A DNA stretch of 64,000 bases, taken from assembly GCA_024516155.1 (NCBI GenBank), contig JAJJXM010000038.1, positions 186,001-250,000 on the forward strand, written 5' to 3'. Below the pieces are notes generated by a model. It was not told the origin of the DNA, did no database searches, and worked only from the letters and a program-made list of their open reading frames with translations. Origin of the DNA: Pyronema omphalodes. Its lineage: Eukaryota > Ascomycota > Pezizomycetes > Pezizales > Pyronemataceae. Positions 11,768 to 23,900 of the stretch are shown here, piece after piece (positions within the stretch are counted from its first letter, which is position 1; each line of letters starts with the position of its first letter). Both the position numbers and the translations under genes were made by a program.

Positions 11768-12850
11768 ATGTCACCCAAGAACAAAGCCAACCTCCTCAGC
11801 ACTCCGTTGCACGGTCTCTACATTCCTGCCGGTCTTCTCGTCCTTGGTGTCGCCATTATCGACAGGAACTACATTCCTCATGCCATTGGATTAGCTATCG
11901 TCTTGGGAGCCTTGAAGGTTTTCCGCGCAAGTATGTGGCCACTCTTAACTTCACCATCGTGAAGCTAAGCTGACTTTTCTTTAGAGCCTACCCGTGTCCT
12001 CAAGGCCGATGAGTTCCAGGAGTTCAGTCTCTCTGACAAGACCATCCTTTCCCACAACGTGGCGATGTAAGCGCATCTACATCTCTTCTGCATCTGCTCA
12101 GTCGCTTACATATAACAGTTACAAGTTCGACCTTCCCTCCCCCACCAGCATCCTCGGACTTCCCATCGGACAGCACGTCTCCATTGCCGCCACCATCGAC
12201 GGAAAGGAAGTCGTTCGCTCTTACACTCCCATTTCTTCCGATGCCGATCTCGGTCACTTCAACCTTCTCGTCAAGTCTTACCCCACCGGTAACATCTCCA
12301 AGTACCTCGCCAACTTGACCATCGGCCAGACTGTCCGCTGCCGTGGTCCCAAGGGACAGTTCGTCTACACTCCCAACATGGTCCGCGCTTTCGCCATGAT
12401 CGCTGGAGGAACCGGAATTACTCCCATGCTCCAGATCATCCGCGCCATCACCGAGAACCCTGAGGACAAGACCGAGGTTGACCTTATCTTCGCCAATGTC
12501 AACCACGAGGACATCTTGTTGAAGGAGGACCTTGACGAGATTGCGGCCAAGAACTCTAACGTTCGTGTTCACTACGTTCTCAACAACCCTCCCGAGGGAT
12601 GGACCGGAGGAGTTGGATTCGTTTCCGCCGACATGATCAAGGTAAGCTATCCTGTGAAGAGATGACAAGTATTTAAGACGGATAACTAACCGATTTACAG
12701 GACTGGTGCCCTGCCCCCGCCAAGGACGTCAAGGTCCTTATCTGTGGACCTCCCCCCATGGTCAGCGCTATGAAGAAGGCCACCACTGCTCTTGGATTCG
12801 AGCCCGCCAAGCCTGTCTCCAAGCTCGAGCACCAGGTCTTCTGCTTTTAA
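11768..12850 (+). CDS. CBR1: NADH-cytochrome b5 reductase
   Basis: Four exons: 11768..11930, 11985..12066, 12119..12641 and 12701..12850, giving 305 aa, close to the usual fungal length. N-terminal hydrophobic segments (about residues 17-53) anchor it in a membrane, either ER or mitochondrial outer membrane. The FAD-binding RSYTPIS lies at 115-121. The NADH-binding AGGTGITPM lies at 177-185, followed downstream by CGPPPM. The C-terminus KLEHQVFCF is the conserved family end. The enzyme passes electrons from NADH to cytochrome b5, supporting fatty-acid desaturation, sterol synthesis and, in fungi, diphthamide formation. Introns have GTATGT/GTAAGC donors and TAG/CAG acceptors, and the frame is continuous. 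Confidence 0.96.
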
Positions 12851-14112
12851 GCGTTTGCTTGGAGGATTCCTTTCGTTTTCTTATGACTAGACTTGCTTCA
12901 AAAAGCGGCGATTTATGTTTGATATGATAAAATCTTTATGGCGTTTTTTTGTTAAAGAACTCCTCTATGGACTTCGTTTCTACATATTTTGATAATATTG
13001 TTCTGTCTGGTGTGTCTTAAGTAATTATATCAGTCGGATTCAACTGTTTGACCACATACTTCGGGAACCAACGTTCCATTTGATGTGATTAAGGCTGTAC
13101 GGCATCTACTCATTTGACATTAATCAACGGTATCCATTAGCCTCGTTTGTGACCGAATGGACCAATGGATCGCCTATCTACGCACAGGTAGGGCGTAGGC
13201 TACGTTAAATCATTATCCCACCTATCGATTGAATTCCATCATGGTGATCATACATTAGGCTTCGGTGATCATAGCTCAAGGATATTCTACTCCACCGCCA
13301 ATTTCAAATCTCTTCTCGTTGGAAAATCCATAAACACTCGAAAGCCTAAGTGCAATTGAAGACGTACATATTGAACAAAGAATTTGGCGAGGTGGAGGTG
13401 GATGTTCGCAATCGTTATAGAGCTGCATGTTATCTCTTGATGCGAACTACTTCTCCTTGCTTTCTCTGTCACTCTTATCGATTACAACCTCCACCTCCAT
13501 CTTTCTCTTTCGCGGCATCTCCAGTTTTTTATACCATCTCCATGCCGATCCTCTTCACACCAACATTCTTAGAAAGCGATTTTCATACCGAAGAATCTCG
13601 CGTACCCGCCGTCCCAAGTAAATACCCGGTTCAGCTTCAATTCAATTGGATCTAATGTTGATCAGCCACTTGTCACCAATCAAGTTGTTCTCCGGGATGA
13701 TAAGTCCCGCATCTTCCGCAGAGGCACATGCAGAACGCGGAGAAGCCCTCATTTTCACCTTCTCATAGAAACGAATGAGTTTTCCTATTTTGTTCTATGA
13801 GAATCGCCTCAATCGCTGGTAAAATCCTTCAGGTGATCCTGACGGTTACGTCGCCACTGCTTATTTGTTTATCCACGTCGATATCCAGTGGCTGTTAGAC
13901 AGAGACAAGGTCTAGCTCCACAAGGCTTCGTTCGCGTCGATCCGCGATTCAGCTCAAACCGCAACGCAACGCAACTCACCTCGGTACTCTTCCAAGCGCT
14001 GGTGACGTGTGAAGGTCCACCATCCTCTTCTCTTTCTTCAAGTCCGAGCACCACCATAACCTTACCTCTCGCCTGGTCCGTGAACCGCAGGCAACCCAGA
14101 GGATCCGTAGCA
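12851..14112. other. Intergenic, 3' UTR and promoter
   Basis: The 3' flank of cytochrome b5 reductase is followed by the upstream region of the carrier gene. Small frames at 13.3-13.7 kb show CT-rich, low-complexity sequence and no domain. No gene is supported. Confidence 0.5.
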
Positions 14113-16826
14113 ATGGTTCGCTACAACAACGATCTCGACGAATACTCGAGCTACTACCATGCCGACTCCTACTCGTAAGCTTCGCTTCGCCTCGCGACCC
14201 TGAACCCTAGCTAACTCCGAACCTCGCTCAGTGAACCAAACAGCGAATATGCTCCTACCATTCGTAGCGACCTCGGGGAAGGGGAATATTTCCCTCGTTC
14301 GGCTTTTGCGCTTCCTTCTCGTGAACATATCATGCCATTAGTTGGTCATGCTGCGGCTGGCGCTGTAGGCAGTGCCATCGCTAATGTCGCGACTTATCCT
14401 TTGGATGTTGTTTCTACGCGCCTGAAGGTTCAGAGATATGCTCTTGCTCAGAGAGCACAGAGAACTAGGGCAAAGTCGAAGAAATACCTTTCTGACAGCT
14501 CGAGTGATGAGGAGCCAAGAGGCATTTTTAATGTCAGTAGAGAGGAGGCGAAGGGATATAAGAAGTATGTGCAGGAGACGGAGGGAGGGTTAAAGATGGT
14601 AGAGACTTGGGAGTACGAGTATGATTCGGAGGAGCTTTATGATGGTCATTTTGATGCGGTCAAAAAGATTTGGGAGAGGGAGGGTATTGCGGGATTCTAT
14701 GCCGGTGTCGGGTGGGATACACTCGGCACTGTGTTCAGCGGCGCGGGGTATATTGTGGCCTGTGAGTATTGGAGGATAAGATTAAACGGGAATGGTACTG
14801 ATATAAGGCATAGATAATTTGCTTAGAAAGCAGCGGCTACATATTCTCGGCCAACCGAGTAGCACCCAACTCCCGATAATGGAGGAGCTCGGAATCGGCA
14901 TCGCAGCGGCGGCGCTCAGCAAGTTTGTTGCCGCGCCCATGTCGAACATTGTAACCCGAAAACAGACTGCGGCTATGCTATACCCAAACGCAAAGGCACC
15001 CAGTACTGCCAGTATCTACCACGACATTATGAGAGAAAAGGGAGTCAGTGGGCTTTGGTCTGGTTACAGGGCTAGCTTACTATTGACTTTGAACCCATCT
15101 ATCACCTTTTTGCTTTACGAATACTGCAAGCCGCATTATATGAAGCACAAGGGAAATATGGGCAAGTTCGATACGTTCATTCTGGCCGCATTGTGTAAGG
15201 CCGCAGCAACTGCTTTGACTTACCCCATGAATATTGTACGCATTCGCAACGAAATGGATGATTCTACTGAAGAGTGGGAGACGATGTATGGGCACCCGAA
15301 ATACGGCAATGAAAAGAAAGTGTGTATTGATAGCGTTACCGACAGGTACCGTTCTTCCAGTAGCTCCAAGTACCGAGTTGCAGTTCGTCAGGCTAGTGGA
15401 ATTGTTGGTCTCCTCGCCGAGATTGTTAAAAAGGAGGGTATCTCTGCTTTATATATCGGTCTCGCTGGCTCAGTCGCCAAAGGATTCGCCCACCACAGTA
15501 GGTTTACACCCAGAAACAGAAGAGGATTGAAACTCACAAAATCTAGCTGTCAACACCCTCGTAAAAGAAAACGTCCACAGATACATCCTCCGACTGTACT
15601 GGTATGTATTGGATGCCTACAACCACCACACTCACCACAGCATTCGTCACCACCTCCGGGACAAAGCCGTAGCCAAAACCCTCGTCGCCGCCCACGCCGC
15701 CGGACAAGCCGTTGGAAAGGCCAAGCACAAGCTTGAGTCAGCCGGCCACCACGCAGAAGGTGTCACCGGTCATGTTGCCCACGCCGCCGAAGTCGCATTA
15801 AACCACGCCACTGGCCGGACCAAAGAGACTGCCCACCATGTCTCTAACCATGCGCACTCTGCCGCTCATAACGCTGCCCACAGCATTACCCACGCCGCTG
15901 AGGTTGCCGCTCATCACGCCCTCCCTCACCACAACCACAACCACAGCCACAGCCACAGCCATAACCACAACCACAACACATCCCGTCACTCGGTCTCCGA
16001 GGCCGACACCCTAATTGAAGAGACCGGTCGATCAACCTACCGTCCTGCCCATGACAACGAATTATTCGAAGAGCACTTTGCACCCGCTGATCGTGAGCGC
16101 ATCGAGCGCACCACCAGCATCAAAGAGACCCACTACGTTACCCCTCGTGGCCGTGACGGCGAGTACCTCCCTGCCGTTTCCAACCGTAGTCACCACTCCC
16201 ATCACGGAAACAATGCAATGTCCCATCACTCCCACCGCTCTGTCCGTGAAGATATGAGCACACCACCTGTCCCCCCAGCCCCAGTTCCTACCCCCGCAGT
16301 CCTCCCTGCCCCAGTTACAGCATCAGCCGCCTCCCTCGTTGGCACCCCCCACCTCTCCACTGGTAAGAGCCTAGAGAAAGTCGCAAACTGGCGCGAGCGC
16401 GTAGCAGAGGAAATGATGAACCCTGTGATCCCGCGCGCTGCTCCTGCTCCTGCACCTATGGTTACCACTCGCCACGAGCAATTCACCGGTTCTCACGGAG
16501 AGTTGGTAGATCGCACTACCACGGTTAAGGAGAGTCATTTTATTAATGGTCGGGAGGTAAAGGACTTTGGTTTTCGTTCCGGAATGAATGGAATCAATGG
16601 AAAAGGCGTCCCTAGCAGGGAACCAAGCCTTGCAAGTGGAAATTCAAGTAGGACTAGTATGATGGTGAATGTCCCTGCTAGTACTAGGGGAAGAGTCATG
16701 AGAGAGGAATGGAGTACGAGAAGTGGAAGTACTCATCGATCTGTACTTGAGGGGGGTGATATGAGGAGGGTTGGAGGTGGGGATGTGGGTGTTAATGGAG
16801 ATGTGAGACGTAATGGTAGAAAGTGA
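14113..16826 (+). CDS. Mitochondrial-carrier family protein with long His/Ala-rich tail
   Basis: Four exons: 14113..14174, 14232..14761, 14814..15497 and 15547..16826, giving 851 aa. Residues ~55-440 carry the SLC25 carrier fold with three signature repeats: YPLDVVSTRLK near 76, PMSNIVTR near 239 and YPMNIVRIR near 334. The SGYRASLLLTLNPSITFLLYE-type segment resembles the peroxisomal nucleotide-carrier branch (PMP34/ANT1), so a peroxisomal or mitochondrial membrane location is possible. An acidic insert (DSSSDEE) sits in repeat 1. After the last helix the frame continues through a 49-bp intron into ~400 extra residues. This tail has Ala/His-rich helices, an alternating HNHNHSHSHS run (about 15929-15980) and two similar blocks (ERTTSIKETHYV and DRTTTVKESHFI). 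Carriers are normally ~300-400 aa, so the tail is exceptional. The transported substrate is unknown. Confidence 0.85.
15929..15980 (+). repeat. His/Asn-Ser alternating codon repeat
   Basis: Tandem cacaac / cacagc hexamers inside the last exon of the carrier gene encode alternating His-Asn and His-Ser. This is a potential metal-binding stretch and a site prone to length variation. Confidence 0.75.
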
Positions 16827-17744
16827 TCGTAGGGATGATGGGGATGATAGGCATGATGCGGATGATAGGCATGTTTTTGGATTTTTTTTATGGTTATGAT
16901 ATCATTTGTAGGTAATTGATTTGCTTTTTTGGTTTTTTGTTTGGAAGCGATGCGGGTTGAAGCGTTTTGAGTTTTTAAGTACATGGAAAATTTATTTTAC
17001 TTTACGTTACTGTTCTTGACTGCTATCAAATAATTAATTGTGACTTTGTAATTTGTTTATCATGGCTTTACATGTCTCACTGCTAATGAGAGGTGTTGAG
17101 AATGGATACAAAACAAACCTCAGTGCATAGCTGTATATGTAAGAATCATCTATCTATATCAATCACCAACCACAACAGCATTGCAGGCTCGGCGATAAAC
17201 TCGTTTCTTTACAGGGCAGATGATTCTGGAAGTGCATTATCGATGCAATTTATTCTCTGCTGGATTGAAGCTTTACTAATATCCATTACCATCCCTGCGC
17301 GGGTTGACTCCTTGTGACATTCACACCATAGACTCATTTTCATACCCTAGTACAACACCTTACTCAACATCACAAGCACCTCTCTGTAAGGATACAACAT
17401 ATTTACTTGATAGATATATAATTATTTACCCTATAAACCCATGCATCGGAATCCTGGAAGACCGCGGAAAGCTATCGTTGTAGGAGAGACATTTGTTGAG
17501 GGGTTGTAGTGTGTAGAAAGTTATGTGGCATTATCAAATCAAAAGATTATTATTCTGTCTCTGAGTTGAGACAGGGTTTCTTAGCATAATATAGTCCTAA
17601 TAACATCGTGTCATAATATCAAAAAGCTCAATTCTCCGTCTATTCTCCATTTTCTATATTCTATCGTCTATCTTCTATCGTCTATTATCCCCCCCCCCCC
17701 CCCCACCCACCCCTCACCCACCAATTTCCACCAACCCACAAAAC

Positions 17745-17969
17745 TCAACAACCGCAACAACCACAAAGATCAACCACAACAACCCCCTCCTGTAATCCCT
17801 GAGTTTGTAATCTCGGTTTTTCGAAATTATCATCATCATCATCTTTTGTCAGGTCTATTTCTATTCTCTGTTTCTGTTGTTTTTTATCCGAGGTAGTGAG
17901 GTCTAGCTCTGGGGTGGTATTAGGGGTGGTAAGGTCTATCACTATACGCGGTTGAGTGGGGGGTAACAT
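17745..17969 (-). CDS. Small ORF rich in SUMO-interaction-like motifs (candidate)
   Basis: 74-aa frame starting at an ATG in good context (CAACAATG). It has three IDLT-type motifs: RIVIDLTTP, ELDLTT and EIDLTKDDDDD, the last with an acidic tail. VVVVDL sits near the end. Hydrophobic Val/Ile-x-Asp-Leu followed by acidic residues is typical of SUMO-interacting motifs. The reading frame upstream (17970-18180) is open in another phase, so this could be an exon or fragment of a longer broken gene. There is no family match, and the flanking sequence is low complexity. A chance frame is quite possible. Confidence 0.3.
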   Translation of the reverse strand: MLPPTQPRIVIDLTTPNTTPELDLTTSDKKQQKQRIEIDLTKDDDDDNFEKPRLQTQGLQEGVVVVDLCGCCGC

Positions 17970-18432
17970 TGTTGAAACGTATGGTTGGCAGTTGCGTTGG
18001 ATGGAGATTTAGTGAAAATGGGGATGGAGGTTTGATGGTTTGATGGTTACTAAGAGGAGAATGGACGGGATATGGAAGATGGGAACGTTTGTGGGGGTGA
18101 GGACTGGTCAGTGCCTCAGTGGTTATTATATTAGGTTGGATTGTATCACTGGATATAACTGGGTTTAATGGAGGAAACAAAGACTCAATTCAAAAAAAAT
18201 ATATCTTTAGTTTAATCATCATCATTAATCATAGTATTTGTATAAGTAACCGTAAAAAAAGATGCTACTATCTCCGAGCTTAGGTATCCTTCTCCAATGA
18301 CCGAGATACTTATCCGATTCTCTAAGCAGTTCCTTATGCTTTCCCCATTCCATGCCCAGGTAATTATATGTTTTTTCTGTTACCTTTTCCGCTCCGTATA
18401 GGTGTCTGATGCAGTGTTCCGTCCCGAAAACA

Positions 18433-18472
18433 AATCCCGAATCCCGAATCCCGAATCCCGAATCCCGAATCC
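18433..18472. repeat. Heptanucleotide tandem repeat (gaatccc)n
   Basis: Five to six head-to-tail copies of a 7-bp unit in non-coding sequence. Confidence 0.85.
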
Positions 18473-18892
18473 CAAAAACTCCTGTATCCCAGTTTCCTTT
18501 CCCATGCCAATAAAACCTAAATCTTATGCTTTATCCCAAAAATGATCCATGAACCCTCTGCCCCTAGAACCTATAAAAAATACACCCCATACCCATGCTC
18601 TGTCCATAATGCCCTATGATGTGTACCATCCCTAAAATCAAAACGCCAAGACAAAGGAATCATAGGAAATCATCATACACGTAAAGAAAAAGGGAAGATG
18701 AGCTCAACAAAAACACGGCCGAACAAAGGGAAGAAGAAAATCGTACACGTCATCAGTCATAATCATACAAAGGAATACTTCAAGGAAAGATGCGATGGAA
18801 GCATGTGTGATGGATTAGAAAACATTGTCCACTCAGGACACGCCGAGTCAAAAGGAAATACCCACGTTCATCTGGCGAAACATCCCGATAGC

Positions 18893-20972
18893 TCATTCGT
18901 TAGTTTGTCTCGGATAACGGTTAATTCTTCCTTGTGAATCATTTGGTAGGATGGGCACGTAACCGCGTGGCGGAGCCGCTTCATTGACTTCGTCAACAGC
19001 TTGGGGGGATACGGGTATGCCAACTAAATCACACAACGACGTTAGCTATTTGTCTCGCGGTAAGCGCGCTTGAATGCTTACCTTCGTAATTATCATAGGT
19101 TTGTTGGTCTGGTTGGTTTGGGGAGTATGCTTCAGGATCACCATATGCAGAGAGGCCCAGGGTGTTAGCGCCAGCATGGTCACCCCAGGGATAAGCCTGC
19201 TGGGTAGACTCAAGTCCAATAGGGCTAAAACCCAGCGAAGATTGCTGTGGTCTCTGGTTAAAGTTTCCTGGTAACTTGTTAGGAAGGTAATTTTAATAAT
19301 CTGATCTTTTTATTGGTGACTAACCTGGGTCCTGATAGCCCTGTGGCGCCATAGGCCACCCTACGTGCGTAGGCGAGTATGCGGATTGCGGATTCATCAA
19401 ACGGGCAGTTGTTATCGATGCCGTCGAATTTTTTGGAAATGTTTCAGCGGCTGGATTCGGTGGTGGTGTTAGTCATCTTATTGTAGGAACCCGGATTGTT
19501 GAGAGAAATATGTCATCATGCGTACCTGTATCCACTCTTGACAGGCCACGGTCTATGCGCTTGTTACTATGTGCTGCGCTATTGGCTAAGCATAGATTAG
19601 CAAATAATCTATTTGTTAGAGTAGAGGATGTACATACATTCAAGGTCATCGGATATACAGTCAGGACCTCGCTTTTTGCTGAGCATTTGGCCATTCAAAA
19701 TTGCTTGGGTGTTTCGTAATATTTGATTCAAGATCATATTATCTGTAGCCGATTCCTGATCTCTACGAAGATTACTAAATCCATGCTCTCGCTGATGTAG
19801 TTGACGCCCTGCAGCTACTGGTTGCTCTTGAGCCAATGGTTCCGTGGGAGAGGCATCCTGTGGCAAACCTACGGTAGAAATCAGCTTCAGCATTCATGCG
19901 GATATACCTTTTAAACTTACAATTTGTGCCGTCAGTGTAGTCGTATTTCTTACGTCTTTGGCCTCCTCGGTTAGGTTGGAATAAAAGAAGGTCATTGAGC
20001 TCCTTATACTCTGCCTTTTGAACAAGCTCCTTGAGATTCTCAAGCGTTGTATGACTACCACGAATTTGTTCGCAGACTTTGAGATGAATGTCCTTAATAT
20101 GTCGCCTAGACTCTATTCAGTATCAGTTAACATATACGAAGAGGTGTAATACTTGAGGTTATAAAGTTTTATGAAGTATGAACCGTCCTTATATTCCGGA
20201 GACGGCGGATCGTAATGGCAGATACAACACTTCATGTGGTGTTTATCGGCGTGTTGCCTACGTACGATTATGTTACGGGATGAATCGGTAAATGTGCATA
20301 GAGCCGATCTTACCTTGCTTCTTCTAGTGTTTGAAACTGTTTACGGCACTCCTCATTGTCGGGCGAATTTTTTGTATTCTTTTTCGAGAATGCAGGGCAA
20401 ATTACATATCTTTCGGTGGTGAATCCGGTGTGAGTAAATACAGTTCCGCTGTCTTGACCGTAATTTCCTTGGGCGTATTGATGCTTCGAATCACTGTAAT
20501 TAAGATGCAAAGACACTCCCTGACTGCCATTGATGACTGGTGACCGAATGCCCTGGTAGGCCTCGAAGTCTTCGTTTGAACAGTGTTGTTGCTGGGTAAT
20601 AGTACCGTCTTCAAAACGCAGTGTCTGTAGAATTTCGCAGGATGGATAGGTTATATGTCCATGTTCGAATAATGAACTCGGTGATATCGATTCGTTCGCA
20701 GTGTGGGAAATTGGAGTTGAATCGTCGCCGAACTTATCCGATACACTGTGTAGAACACGCCCCACTCTTGATTTTCGTTTATCGCAGTCGTCGGGGGAGA
20801 AAGGGCTCCAGGGAGATTCATGTCGATCGTATGGAAACCCGAGACTTGGCGCTTTGCAGTGATGTTCGAGATCTGTATTCTTCAGGCATGTTGCTGGTAC
20901 ACTTCCGGCTGTTACCGTGGATGGCAACGTTGAGAGAGTGCTAGAATCAGAGGGACAGCTAAGCGCCGCCAT
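18893..20972 (-). CDS. C2H2-like zinc-finger protein, eight exons
   Basis: Modelled as complement(18893..19023, 19082..19267, 19325..19450, 19526..19585, 19638..19868, 19921..20105, 20153..20257, 20314..20972), 560 aa. Every junction has GT..AG and keeps frame. Exon 1 is Ser/Thr-rich and ends with a finger-like segment: CPAFSKKN, then EECRKQFQTLEEARRHADKHH. Next comes a longer finger, C230-x2-C233-x23-H257-x4-H262. The CPxxxKK opening followed by tandem irregular fingers is typical of a fungal-specific group of C2H2-like proteins of unknown role, often found in accessory regions. The C-terminal half is Pro/Gln/Tyr-rich and probably disordered. DNA or protein binding is inference. A second member lies at 31.9-33.6 kb on the same strand. 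Confidence 0.75.
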
Positions 20973-23900
20973 GGCTGTATGATCTACAAGATCCTCTTTG
21001 TGTAACAGTGAAGCTTTTTCTATTAAGTGTTAAAATATATGCGAAAATAAGAACAGGTTGATCAATATTTCAAGCTTCTCTCATGAGGTTTTCGAGGCCT
21101 TTTAAGTAAAGAGATTCTAATATCATTTGTTGTTTACTGGAGTATTCTGCGACTGTCGAAATAGGAAGGTACAGCAATGCTTCAGTAAGTATCGATCTCA
21201 GCCTCACAGCAGTTAACTTCATGTTGGTGCGTTACCATTTATCTCAATTGGATACATACTTGTGATCGGGCTTTCAACAAAACATTATTTTTATCCACCC
21301 TCCTTCCAAGGCCACATGCTAAAAACATCCAATTGATATATATCGCTATTAGATTCATCTCAACATTGAAACTTGGGGGATATGGGGGATGCATGTCGAG
21401 CCGATTCCCAAATATAAGATATGATATCAACTTTGGTGTGCCACGTTAGCGAGAGGCCATTCGACGAATTGAGTGCTCGGATGAATTGTGTATTTTCCTG
21501 AGTTCGTGGTCGAGATGAGCTGTTAACAGCAGCGAGTTTTGTGGCCTTCTAAATCGAATATAGTTTTCGTCTCTGCCACGCTTCTCTAGCCGGTGAATCA
21601 ATTCTTCACCGACAATTAACAGCCCGTCAAAAATCGCAGTATCCAACGGATTTCTGTTCTGAGATCCGAGCCTCATTTCGTTGGCAGGTGGTGCATATGA
21701 ACTGCTTGGTCGTCGGTTGCCAGAACGACATGAAGTGAATGATGTTTTTGAAAGAAGGAGACCGTCCGCCGAAGGCACTGAGCAAACGCTAGGCTCGGCA
21801 CATGATATTGGGGGTGTCTGGCCGAAAAGTATACCCCAAGAGGCGAGAGCGTAATGATCTGTTCATCAACGTGACCTAGGGCTCTGTATGACAACGGATT
21901 CTGCTGTGTGTAGATCTTCATACATGATTAGTAGATGCATTATTGGGAGAAGCGTATGAGCAAAGTTAAGAACCTCTCAACAGAATAACTCATGATACTT
22001 TGTGGTTGTACCTCAACCAATATGTAAACGCCGATTCTTCCGAATGCAGCATAGCCACAATCCAAACAACTTTCCTGGGCAAGTTTCCAAGACATGTCAG
22101 TTGTTTGGTAGCTACACTCACCTCACTCTCCTCAAATCATGTTTGCAGAACGCTTTCATAACCACAGCCTCGTATGAAATCGTCTCCGCAGGCTGCTGAT
22201 TTGTAGGAAGTTGGATACCATTATTGCCCTATGAGGCTGCCCAACATTTGTTCAGAATATCGATTCGCTGACTGCTGTATATATATGTCGATTCAAATGT
22301 ACGGAGATGCTTATCTTGCAACCGCTGGTCTTAGTAGATGCCGTCCGCATCAATATCTAGCTTGATGATCACGACATCGGTCTTCATAGGTTCAGTGGAT
22401 CCTGTGACTGGATGGTATTAGCCGGGGCGATAAAATGAAATTCTCCAACGCAGCCTTGGATAAGAGCCCGGCTGAATACCGAGAACTAGCTTATGATTTT
22501 GAGATAATAGTATGCCCTACAAACCCCGTAAGTATCTACTCGAATTACGGTCCAGTACTTTGGCATACCTTCACAACAAAAGTACAGTGCCATCATCAGG
22601 ACGTTGAGGCTGTGCGTATGGCTAGCCCGGAGCAGACAGAGATCAGTACACTGTACATCGCACACGTAGATGACTGCGATGATAGGTGATACAATCGAGA
22701 TCGTGGTTCTGTGATGCGTCTTTTTCGGTACAGATGGAGGTGAGATGAACAAGAAAGACAGACTGTCCTCCATAATAAGCCTCAACTTTAACCCTAAGTA
22801 ACGACATAGAGAACAAACCACCGGTTCATTTATCCCAATTAAATATCGCTTGAGTAATTCTATCGACGGATATCATAGGCCTGATAGTCCAAGGTTAATC
22901 AGCATGAGGGCCACTCTCGGCATATGAAGTGCAAGTAACACAGTGTACTTGAGGACGGAGCTATTCGGACCTATAAAAACTGCCATGACCCCCTCGGCGC
23001 ATTACCAACCGATTGATATAAAATTTATAACGCTCAAATTACATGGGAAAAGTGGTCAGGGATAACGGCAACTAAGGGAAGAAGATTTGAATTAGTTTAT
23101 AGTTGCGCCTTATTGTATAGCGCGGAAGCAACAGCGTTGCTATAGTTCCTACGGGAAGTCCTCCACTAAAGTATGCGTAGTTATGTTTTCGTTTAAAGAT
23201 TCATACAGTTGCCCTGTTATCCGAGAAACTCTCATTACACAGTATTATACTCCGTTCTTCTGCATTGACCAGTGTTCTTCAAAGTCTTGCCGTTATTTGC
23301 TTCAAAATTTTTATTTACAATATATAGTATCGAGGTTTAGAAATATAGATACTTCTCTACCCTTTGTATCTTTTTGTCATTGCTAGTTTCGGATTTTACT
23401 TGCTACAAAATTGCACTTCCCCGTCTATAGTGCACTCATTGATTTCTTCATGCACGTCAGACCAGCAGCCAACCTCATACTACAAACGTCCTAGCGTTGA
23501 TGTCGTCTGTTGGTAGATGAGAGGTATTATGGTACATACAGACTTGCGGAAGAGTTGCACAGTAATGATGTGTCCTTCACCTGAAGAGCAGAGTAATCAA
23601 CGCGGAAATCCAAAGCGCAGGAGGAAAGCCAATCTTCGGGACCGAATAAGTCCAATCACCATTTAGAGAATATCAGTCCTCGGCCCTGGGTGATTAGAAC
23701 TGTAACCGTAGACAATATTTCTTCTGAAACTCCGTCCAGTATCGCTCCGTACGGTCTAAATCCGCATATTACATGCCATTTCGTTCAGCCTCTATATAAC
23801 ACCAGCACTTACACGGAGACCATGCTATATCCAACGCACACTTGATAGACTGCATCGACGTGTACATGCACTGGCGATGCAGCCATTCATATCCAGAAAA

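Larger units (their letters stand above)
16827..18892. other. Intergenic, repeats and one small candidate ORF
   Basis: 3' flank of the carrier gene, then AT-rich DNA with a 16-bp poly-C tract (17689-17704) followed by Ccaccc repeats. A heptamer repeat gaatccc lies at about 18433-18472. A small SIM-rich ORF is listed separately. The 18698-18937 plus-strand frame overlaps the end of the spliced zinc-finger gene and is not accepted. Confidence 0.5.

Noticed and set aside
12024..12668. 214-aa minus-strand open frame
   Set aside because: Exact antisense shadow of the cytochrome b5 reductase exon 3.
18698..18937. 79-aa plus-strand frame starting MSSTKTRPNKGKKK
   Set aside because: Its 3' part is antisense to the last exon of the well-supported spliced zinc-finger gene, and it has no family match. 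A short antisense gene is not excluded but is unsupported.
21446..21921. Two overlapping minus-strand frames (82 and 110 aa)
   Set aside because: They could be joined only with a weak GTCACG donor, and the second frame lacks an ATG. No domain; possibly a gene remnant.
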